NCBI GenBank assembly: GCA_021838065.1
Contig: JAKCEJ010000118.1
Location: 1 to 8,367, forward strand
DNA length: 8,367 nt
From: Pseudomonadota bacterium
Lineage (GTDB): Bacteria; Pseudomonadota; Gammaproteobacteria; Steroidobacterales; Steroidobacteraceae
Direction: 5' to 3'
This document shows, in pieces, positions 3,584 to 8,367 of the stretch. The notes under the pieces are model-generated. The model saw only the letters and a list, made by a program, of their open reading frames with translations, made no database searches and was not told the origin of the DNA. The position numbers were made by a program, and so were the translations under genes. The stretch's first letter is position 1. The number at the start of each line of letters is the position of its first letter.

Positions 3584-5806
3584 CGCTCGCCACCGCTCAA
3601 TCGGTCGCCCGCCAGTCTGTTCCTCGGTCTTACGCGCCAGTCCGCGCGATGCCAACAGGTCGAGTGCAGCGGTGATGCGCTCGGATCGCTGGTGATTGCC
3701 TGTCAGAGTGCGAATCTCGCTTCGGGTCAGTCCCCCATCCCCGGCACGACGCAGCGCCGCCAACAGGTCATCTGCAACCGGATCGCCCAGGGAATCCCCG
3801 AAGATGTACGCGGCGGATGCCTGCACAAACTCGATGACCGCCAGCGCCGCCAGCAGGTGCGGTGCGTCAATCACGGTGGAACAGTCAGCCAGCGCGTAAA
3901 TCAGCGCCAGGCGTAATGTCTGCGCTTCTGAGCGGGCGGTTACTGCACCCATCAGACCGGGCCGGGGTTGTGACAGCTCGGCGTAAACGCGCTCCCAGAT
4001 CGTTCTCGCGGCCTGAGTCATGCTGACCGCGTGTAGCGTGCGGGCGTGCTCAATGACCCGGTTGATCCGCGCCCCCAGGTCGGCCAGCGCATCCGGGTCT
4101 ATCGGATCGCCGCCGAAGGGCAGCAACTTGGAGCGGCGCACCAGTCCGAAAAGAAAGCGATTTGCAAACCCGTTCGCCGTGTCGGTTGCGGTTAGCTCCG
4201 CGCGCAGCTCGGGAATGGTGATGTGCCCGATGATGCAGATATGCGCCCCGGTCGCCACGACGGGATCGTTTTTGGTGAGGGTCATCAGGCAGCCGGTATC
4301 CCATCCGCTCCGCACGGCGGGGGACAAGGTGTTGCCGCTGCGCGCGGTCTGCCGCAGGGCTTGCGCGAGTTCGGATTCAACGACCAGCAGCCGCTTGTCC
4401 GTCACGCCGGGGTCAACCAGCACGGTCTCCGTGGTCTTGGCCTTTTTGTCGTACTGGTCTTCCTCGCGCGGGTCGCGGACGTGGTACTTCAGCCCTTCGC
4501 CGCTCGACAGGCCCTCCACGACGCGCGGCCAATCGCTCGATCCGCTCAGAATTTGCCTCACGCGTCCCCAAGACGTTCCCTTGCGTGCCTTCGATGACTC
4601 CCCGACGATGACCGCATACAGCGCCGCATGGTGCTGGTCGCCTTCTACGCGAACATGCGGGCCGCGTCCGATTGTCGCGCCGAATGCCACCAGGGTTTGC
4701 AGCAGGATTGCCGCCGGGTCCGCCTCGGTCTGCGGCTCGATCAGATCGACTATTTCCCCGATGATGCCGTGGTACGCCTCCTTGGCGAGCGGATCAGGCC
4801 ACGGTGCCGGGTCGGTGCCGGTTGTCTCGGTGCTCGATGCGCTCGCGTCAGTCGCGCCGCTCGGCTCGGTGTCAGGCTCGCGGGCCGCCTCGATGCCGGC
4901 GCGCACAGCAGGCAGTCCCTCGGATCGCGCAATGTCGTTCCAATCGCGCCCCTGCGTCGACGGGATCGCCACCAGCGCGCCAACAGCTCGAGCGGCCTCG
5001 AGCGCCGCCCGCTGCCCGGTGCCGGACTTGTCATTGTCGCCGGCAATCACAATGCGCAGCTTCGGGAATTTCCGCCGCATCGTCTCGGCAACGTGCCGCA
5101 GATTCCCGGCACTGAAGGCAACTGCAACAGCGTACCCGGTGGCCTCATGCAAGCTCGCGCCGGTGGCGAAGCCTTCCGCAATACACAGCAGATTGTCCGG
5201 CTCGCCAATGCCAAAATAAACGCCACTCACGCGCCCGCCCGGCAGGAATTTCTTTTCGCCGTCCGGGCCGATGCGCTGAAGGTTCACGATCTCGCCGTCC
5301 GTTGCCATCGGCACCAGCAGTTCATCGCCGCTTGTGCGCAGGCCGCAGGACATCACAGCCTTGCGTGCCAGATACGGGTGCTCCGCCGGTGCTGGTGTCG
5401 ATTCACGCCAGATGCGCTGTGCCCGTTCCGCCGTGCTCCGGTGCCGCTCGGCTTCATCCGCTTGGCGCTGCCGCCGCATGGCCTCTATCCGCTCGCGGTG
5501 CGCGCGCCGTTCCTCGGCGGTGAACGGGCGCCCGGATTCGGCGTGCCAGGTTTGTTTGATCCCAGCTCGCCAGCAGCCAAACATGCCCGCCGGCAGGCGG
5601 TCTAGGTGCAACACGTAGTAGCCGGAATCATCGCCGCGGCGACCATCGGATGCGAACCGATGCAGCGTGCCGTCAGCCTCGATGCTTTCCGGCGGCGTTA
5701 GGCCTGCCGCCAGCATTGCCGCTCGGAACTGGTCGACCGCATCGCCGGTGCTCGGAGGCGGTCGCACGGTCGCCGCGTCCGGGGCGGTTCCCATGTGCGC
5801 GATCAT
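3542..5806 (-). CDS. Toprim primase fused to DUF3987-like ATPase, replication protein
   Basis: A 754-aa protein for autonomous replication of the element. The N-terminal region (40-90) precedes a Toprim primase domain: catalytic glutamate in CIAEGFATGASL (E211), acidic pair in IVIAGDNDKSG (D257, D259), then GRDWNDIA (286-292), as in phage P4 alpha-type and other phage primases. A linker rich in Asp/Ser/Thr (310-335) leads to a DUF3987/YfjI-like ATPase region with a Walker-A-like GESSKARKGTS (402-412), which lacks the classic GKT, and a Walker-B-like LLVVESEL (473-480). Residues about 678-738 look like a winged helix that could bind origin DNA. The start ATG (5806) overlaps the AlpA stop as ATGA, so the two are co-translated. 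There is no CHC2 zinc finger at the N-terminus. Primase function is known for the family; helicase function is less sure. Confidence 0.85.
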   Translation of the reverse strand: MIAHMGTAPDAATVRPPPSTGDAVDQFRAAMLAAGLTPPESIEADGTLHRFASDGRRGDDSGYYVLHLDRLPAGMFGCWRAGIKQTWHAESGRPFTAEERRAHRERIEAMRRQRQADEAERHRSTAERAQRIWRESTPAPAEHPYLARKAVMSCGLRTSGDELLVPMATDGEIVNLQRIGPDGEKKFLPGGRVSGVYFGIGEPDNLLCIAEGFATGASLHEATGYAVAVAFSAGNLRHVAETMRRKFPKLRIVIAGDNDKSGTGQRAALEAARAVGALVAIPSTQGRDWNDIARSEGLPAVRAGIEAAREPDTEPSGATDASASSTETTGTDPAPWPDPLAKEAYHGIIGEIVDLIEPQTEADPAAILLQTLVAFGATIGRGPHVRVEGDQHHAALYAVIVGESSKARKGTSWGRVRQILSGSSDWPRVVEGLSSGEGLKYHVRDPREEDQYDKKAKTTETVLVDPGVTDKRLLVVESELAQALRQTARSGNTLSPAVRSGWDTGCLMTLTKNDPVVATGAHICIIGHITIPELRAELTATDTANGFANRFLFGLVRRSKLLPFGGDPIDPDALADLGARINRVIEHARTLHAVSMTQAARTIWERVYAELSQPRPGLMGAVTARSEAQTLRLALIYALADCSTVIDAPHLLAALAVIEFVQASAAYIFGDSLGDPVADDLLAALRRAGDGGLTRSEIRTLTGNHQRSERITAALDLLASRGLARKTEEQTGGRPIERWRAGRKARNERKGDDE

Positions 5807-6024
5807 GCCGCGTCCCCGCCGGCAGTCCGCGCCTTGGCGCGCTCATCGAGCCAACGGTCTATCTCGTCCGCGAACCAGCCGCTGGTGCGTTCGGTGAGTT
5901 TCACGCGCGCAGGGAATTGCCCGAGCCGGGCGAGTCTGTACACGGTGTCGCGCCCGAGCCCGGTTTTCGCAAGGACGGCCGGCAGCCGGAGAATGGTCCG
6001 GCATAGAGGGGTGGTGTGCTGCAT
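5803..6024 (-). CDS. AlpA-family regulator/excisionase
   Basis: A 73-aa MerR-like winged HTH protein. Residues 11-62 (ILRLPAVLAKTGLGRDTVYR ... FPARVKL ... GWFADEIDRWLDERA) match the AlpA family pattern: strand, helix-turn-helix with the recognition helix near RDTVYRLA, wing with FPARVKL, then the W50/EIDRWL helix. AlpA of CP4-57 activates integrase-dependent excision, and relatives in satellites act as master activators or Xis. The start ATG at 6024 has GGAG 6 nt upstream. It is the first gene of the replication operon, with its stop overlapping the primase start. Upstream lie about 113 bases with an inverted repeat (6062-6074), a plausible place for its own control. AlpA identity is secure by pattern; whether it acts as Xis or as activator is inferred. 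Confidence 0.85.
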   Translation of the reverse strand: MQHTTPLCRTILRLPAVLAKTGLGRDTVYRLARLGQFPARVKLTERTSGWFADEIDRWLDERAKARTAGGDAA

Positions 6025-6114
6025 CTATCGCTCCAAGTGCGCCGTGCCGGATTGCATCGGCGGCCATCGGATGGCGACAGTCAATTTAGGCGCGCGTGAA
6101 ACCTACCCCGGCAA
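6025..6114 (-). promoter_or_regulatory. Upstream region of the alpA-primase operon, candidate operator
   Basis: The non-coding gap before alpA contains a perfect inverted repeat GCCATC-G-GATGGC (6062-6074). The related words GCATCGG and CCATCGG recur nearby. TTGACT (6083-6078 on the minus strand) is a fair -35, but no well-spaced -10 is visible, as might be expected of an activator-dependent promoter. The symmetry makes it a candidate operator for AlpA or a helper regulator. The promoter position is not resolved. Confidence 0.4.
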
Positions 6115-6138
6115 CAAGACGGGGCGGATCGCCCGTCT
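6115..6138 (-). terminator. Hairpin at the end of the integrase operon
   Basis: AAGACGGG (6115-6122) and CCCGTCTT (6131-6138) are perfect complements; with one bulged G the stem extends by two pairs. On the minus strand it overlaps the stop codon of the 201-aa gene, the right place to end the int transcript. No T run follows on that strand (GTTGCC), so it may be Rho-assisted or only a 3'-end stabiliser. Confidence 0.35.
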
Positions 6139-6743
6139 TATTTCGCGGGCTTCCGCTTCCTGCCGGGGTTGCCCGGTGGCTTTGGCATGTAGCGCATGCA
6201 GCGGGCGGTGAATTCGGCGGCGTTGTCCGGGTCGGCCTGCGCTTCTGGTGTCGCGTGCGCCTCGAACAGTCGCCGGAAGGTTTCGGTCACTCCCTCGGTG
6301 GCCTCCGTGCGTTGCCGGTGATGCGCGCCCCTGCTGTTTTGATCCTTGAGACTTCGGATGGCGTGATCCGCCGCCACCGCGATCTCGGCAAGCATGGCGC
6401 TCGCTTCGCCGCTGTCGATGGCCGGATGCGCTAGCGCGTCGAGCACGCCAGTGGATGCCCGGGCAGGTTGCAGACGTGCCGCGAGGTCTCGGGCCGCTTG
6501 CGCTATCGGCTCGAGTTCCGCCGCGAGGTGTGCCGGTGCTGGCCGCTCCCATGCGGCCCTCAGATGGTTGAAGGCGGGGGTCAGGACTTGCTCAACGGCG
6601 GCGTGCAGGCGCTCGGCGGCTGCGCCGGTGTGCTGAAGGCCGCACGCATCGCACAGCAGTTCGTGGTCTCTGTCGCGCAACTGCACGCGCACGACAAAGG
6701 CCGTTGCCCACGGCGCGGCCTTCGGCTTGGTCCTGCTTGGCAT
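6138..6743 (-). CDS. 201-aa protein of unknown function coupled to the integrase
   Basis: I do not recognise this product. It starts MPSRTKPKAAPWATAFVVRV, has a CxxC-type motif CDACGLQHTG (31-40), a long Ala/Leu-rich helical middle (40-130) and a basic tail PGNPGRKRKPAK. No signal peptide or membrane segment is visible, so it is probably cytoplasmic, and the tail and CxxC hint at nucleic-acid contact. The start at the ATG at 6743 gives TGATG overlap with the integrase stop; the longer frame to 6821 lies within the integrase gene. Co-translation with int suggests a role in mobility or in control of the element, but position is the only evidence. Its C-terminus overlaps a hairpin that may end the transcript. 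Confidence 0.65.
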   Translation of the reverse strand: MPSRTKPKAAPWATAFVVRVQLRDRDHELLCDACGLQHTGAAAERLHAAVEQVLTPAFNHLRAAWERPAPAHLAAELEPIAQAARDLAARLQPARASTGVLDALAHPAIDSGEASAMLAEIAVAADHAIRSLKDQNSRGAHHRQRTEATEGVTETFRRLFEAHATPEAQADPDNAAEFTARCMRYMPKPPGNPGRKRKPAK

Positions 6744-7972
6744 CAGGCGGCACCTTTCCTGCCGCGCAGCGTCACCACGTTGTTCCCGCCAGCGCGCAGC
6801 GCGTCCAGGTAATCCGCCCATGCCTGCATCATCTTGCGCCGCTCTGCGAGCCGTTCAGCGCGGTTGTACGCGGCGCGGACTTTGTTGCGCTCCTTGTGAG
6901 CCAACTGCAACTCGATAACGTCGGGGGAAAATCCTTGCTCATTGAGCAGCGTCGACGCCAGCGCCCGGAAGCCGTGCGCAGTCATCTCATCCGAGGTGTA
7001 TCCGAGCCGGCGTAATGCGGCGTTCAGGGTGTTCTCGCTCATCGGGCGATCCCGCGTGCGCAGACTTGGGAACAGGAACTTGGTGCTGTGACTCACTTCG
7101 CGCAGGCCGGTGAGGATCGCAACCGCTTGGCGGGCGAGGGGGACGATATGCGGGGTGCCCATCTTCATGCGCTCGGCCGGGATGCGCCATTGCGGCTCGG
7201 GGCCGTCTAGATCGAATTCGCGCCACTCCGCACCGCGCAGTTCGCCGGGACGGACGAACAGCAACGGGGCGAGCCGCAGTGCTGCCGCAGTGCTGGCCTC
7301 GCCCTGGTAGCCGTCGACGGCGCGCAGCAGTTCGCCCACTCGGACCGGATCGGTGAGCGCGGCCCGGTTTTTCGTCGGGACTGGTGCCAGCGCACCGCGC
7401 AGGTCTTGCGTGATATCCCGCTCGGCGCGGCCGGTGGCGATGGCGTAGCGCATGATCTGCCCGACCCGTTGCTTGGCGCGGGTTGCCGTTTCGTGCCGCC
7501 CCTTCGCCTCGATCCTGCGCAGCGCGGCGAGCAGTTCCGGTGCCTTGATCTCACTGATGAGCTTGTCGCCGAGCCTCGGGAGGATGTACGCGTCCAGCAT
7601 CCAGCGGGCCTTGTCGACCGTCACGGCGGCGAGGGCCTTGGATTGCATGGCCAACCATTCCTCGGCCACGGCCCGCAGGGTGTCGGACTGCACCACGCGC
7701 GCGGCCGCCTTCTCTACGCTCGGGTCGACGCCGAGGTACAGCGCCTTGCGGGCATCGGCTGCCGCCGCTCGCGCCATCTTCAACGTGACAGTCGGATAGA
7801 CGCCGAGCGCCAGCACCTTCTCCTTGCCGCTGAATCGGTACTTGAGCCGCCACCAGCGGCTCGCGTTGCCGTCCGCCTGCCGTGCGATGAGTAGATACAG
7901 GCCGCCGCCGTCAAAGAGCTTGTAGGGCTTCTCGCGGGGCTTGGCGGCGTGGATGCGGGCATCAGTCAACAT
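6743..7972 (-). CDS. int: P4-family tyrosine integrase
   Basis: A site-specific recombinase that inserts and excises the element at tRNA-Leu. The 409-aa length is typical of the P4 family. The N-terminal DUF4102 arm-binding domain is clear: LTDARIHAAKPREKPYKLFD, GGGLYLLI, and the G-Y-P segment in LALGVYPTVTLKMARAAA. After the core-binding domain (about 95-185) the catalytic set is complete in 409-aa numbering: R241 (FVRPGELRGAEW), K270 (AERMKMGTPH), H333 and R336 (HGFR), H359 (LAHK) and nucleophile Y369 (AAYNRAE). The start is the ATG at 7972 with GGGGG 8 nt upstream; a TTG at 7987 would add five residues. Its ribosome site overlaps a TACCCCC repeat, so integrase may repress itself. It is adjacent to the tRNA att copy, as is usual. 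Confidence 0.95.
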   Translation of the reverse strand: MLTDARIHAAKPREKPYKLFDGGGLYLLIARQADGNASRWWRLKYRFSGKEKVLALGVYPTVTLKMARAAAADARKALYLGVDPSVEKAAARVVQSDTLRAVAEEWLAMQSKALAAVTVDKARWMLDAYILPRLGDKLISEIKAPELLAALRRIEAKGRHETATRAKQRVGQIMRYAIATGRAERDITQDLRGALAPVPTKNRAALTDPVRVGELLRAVDGYQGEASTAAALRLAPLLFVRPGELRGAEWREFDLDGPEPQWRIPAERMKMGTPHIVPLARQAVAILTGLREVSHSTKFLFPSLRTRDRPMSENTLNAALRRLGYTSDEMTAHGFRALASTLLNEQGFSPDVIELQLAHKERNKVRAAYNRAERLAERRKMMQAWADYLDALRAGGNNVVTLRGRKGAA

Positions 7973-7978
7973 GCGACA

Positions 7979-8028
7979 TACCCCCAACGGGACTCACAAT
8001 GGCAGGATGTACCCCCAAAGTACCCCCG
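7979..8028. repeat. Three TACCCCC repeats, likely integrase arm-type sites (right end)
   Basis: TACCCCC occurs at 7979-7985, 8010-8016 and 8021-8027, all in the same orientation; the last two start 11 bp apart, one helical turn. The pair at the left end (1791 and 1803) has the same orientation. Clusters inside both ends of the element are what heterobivalent tyrosine integrases need. One copy overlaps the int ribosome site and two flank the putative int -10. Binding is inferred. Confidence 0.6.
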
Positions 8029-8046
8029 GATTGCTTCGGCTGTCAA
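8017..8046 (-). promoter_or_regulatory. Candidate integrase promoter
   Basis: On the minus strand a perfect TTGACA (8046-8041) is followed after 18 bp by TACTTT (8022-8017), a 3-of-6 match to the -10 consensus. The -10 is squeezed between two TACCCCC repeats, so bound integrase would block it. Transcription from the tRNA-Leu promoter could also read into int. Confidence 0.45.
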
Positions 8047-8047
8047 C

Positions 8048-8135
8048 GGACGCTGTCGGATACCAGCGGATGCAATAGGCCGGTATTACAGTGAGTTACG
8101 GGTGAGGGCGGACGCTATCGGAGGGTGTCGGATGC
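8048..8135. repeat. 26-bp imperfect direct repeat pair
   Basis: Copies at 8048-8073 and 8110-8135 share GGACGCT, TCGGA and CGGATGC at identical spacing (19 of 26 positions identical), 62 bp apart. The second copy lies five bases from the att core. A related GTCGGA/CGGATGC pair with wider spacing occurs near the left core (1756-1777). They may bind a directionality factor such as the AlpA protein. That role is inferred. Confidence 0.5.
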
Positions 8136-8140
8136 TTGGA

Positions 8141-8157
8141 TGGTGCCCGGGGCCGGA
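8141..8157. repeat. Right attachment-site copy (within tRNA-Leu)
   Basis: A 17-bp copy of the left repeat, here forming the tRNA acceptor and T-stem 3' strand. Integration at this point leaves the tRNA complete including CCA, which explains how the element persists in an essential gene. Confidence 0.85.
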
Positions 8158-8192
8158 ATCGAACCGGCACGGGGTTACCCCCGAGGGATTTT
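8141..8192 (-). tRNA. tRNA-Leu(UAA), 3' exon (gene interrupted by group I intron, 5' exon outside window)
   Basis: Read on the minus strand the exon is 52 nt. It begins AAAATCCCT (A35, A36, loop bases 37-38 and the 3' anticodon stem), then a long type-II variable arm CGGGG-GTAA-CCCCG, a T-arm GCCGG-TTCGATT-CCGGC, an acceptor strand CCCGGGC, A73 and encoded CCA. The long variable arm and the AAAATCCCT word match tRNA-Leu(UAA) of E. coli. The anticodon U34 and the 5' half are not in the window because an intron interrupts the gene right before A35. The discriminator A73 is as expected for leucine. Confidence 0.9.
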
Positions 8193-8367
8193 CATACCCG
8201 CTACGGTTTACACCGCTGCGCTCGCCCGGCGGATCCGCCGGCTGCGACGCATTTGGGGTCTGGACTTTACCTTTGCCCTGCCGCGACTTCAGCGTGCATC
8301 GCGGTTTAGGCAGGGGCCGTCAAGTCTCTACACTTTCCGCTCAGCCCTGCGGCCGCTCGGCTTAGCT
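8193..8367 (-). ncRNA. Group I self-splicing intron in tRNA-Leu(UAA), 3' portion
   Basis: The sequence just upstream of the exon carries the conserved 3' half of a tRNA-type (IC3-like) group I intron. GAGACTTGACGG (8328-8317) is the P7 5' side and junction, as in the Azoarcus and cyanobacterial tRNA introns. CCCTGCC/GGCAGGG (8315-8309 with 8282-8276) forms P8, and AAAGTCC (8268-8262) is the P7 3' strand, pairing with GACTT. A self-complementary CCGGCGGATCCGCCGG (8241-8226) lies in the P9 region, and the intron ends in a terminal G at 8193. The position between anticodon bases 34 and 35 is the classic tRNA-Leu insertion site of cyanobacteria and plastids. No endonuclease frame is seen in this portion. 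P1 to P6 are outside the window. Confidence 0.85.

Larger units (their letters stand above)
1713..8157. mobile_element. Small integrative element (P4-like satellite or minimal island) in tRNA-Leu
   Basis: The element is bounded by identical 17-bp copies of TGGTGCCCGGGGCCGGA (1713-1729 and 8141-8157). The right copy is the 3' end of tRNA-Leu and the integrase gene lies next to it, the standard architecture of tRNA-targeting P4-type islands. In between are an integrase, an unknown 201-aa protein, an AlpA regulator, a Toprim/DUF3987 replication protein and a block of small genes, all on the minus strand. There are no structural phage, terminase, relaxase or transfer genes, so it must depend on a helper for transfer if it moves at all. 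The 6445-bp length is small even for phage satellites. All main genes are open and the repeats are perfect, which suggests recent activity. The satellite label is inference. Confidence 0.85.

Noticed and set aside
4020..5219. Long plus-strand open frame of 399 codons
   Set aside because: It lies entirely opposite the well-supported primase gene, is Ser/Arg/Ala-rich with no recognisable motif, and is the usual antisense shadow in GC-rich DNA.
4628..5605. Plus-strand open frame of 325 codons
   Set aside because: Also antisense to the Toprim and linker region of the primase; Arg/Cys/His-heavy composition without any domain pattern.
1..8367. CRISPR array, rRNA or insertion sequence
   Set aside because: No regularly spaced repeats, no rRNA-like stretches and no transposase frame with terminal repeats were seen.

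Overview
GC-rich DNA, probably from a pseudomonadote (gamma- or betaproteobacterium). The basis is base composition plus the gene families present: AlkB, BrnT/BrnA, a P4-type integrase and AlpA. The window holds one complete small integrated element of about 6.4 kb and a little host chromosome on each side. Nearly every real gene is on the minus strand.

Left flank (1-1712): the first 62 codons of an alkB-type DNA repair gene run off the left edge. About 790 bases with no convincing gene follow. Next is a BrnT/BrnA toxin-antitoxin pair whose toxin gene appears frameshifted in an A4 tract, and then a short non-coding stretch.

Element (1713-8157): the two ends share a perfect 17-bp direct repeat. 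The right copy is the 3' end of a tRNA-Leu gene; the left copy is a bare duplicate. Reading leftward from the tRNA, the genes are a P4-family tyrosine integrase (409 aa), an unrecognised 201-aa protein, an AlpA-like regulator (73 aa) and a 754-aa Toprim primase fused to a DUF3987-like ATPase. After these comes a compact train of very small genes: a Cys/His protein, a 9-codon ORF, a 70-aa TubC-docking-like protein, a 68-aa helical protein, a 35-aa single-span membrane protein, an HGGxSTGP zinc-like protein and a last 35-aa ORF. Most neighbours overlap by ATGA, so the train looks translationally coupled. There are no capsid, terminase or conjugation genes. The layout fits a phage satellite or minimal integrative element: integrase for mobility, AlpA as switch, primase for replication, and a small-protein module of unknown purpose. 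TACCCCC repeats lie at both ends as likely integrase arm sites. The left end also carries a 25-bp palindrome and a G-rich tract that could belong to an origin.

Right flank (8141-8367): the 3' exon of tRNA-Leu(UAA) and the 3' part of a group I intron, both on the minus strand. The intron splits the anticodon after U34, and its core and terminal G are recognisable. The element therefore sits beside an unrelated mobile RNA in the same tRNA gene, and integration restores the tRNA 3' end. The tRNA 5' exon and the 5' part of the intron lie outside the window.
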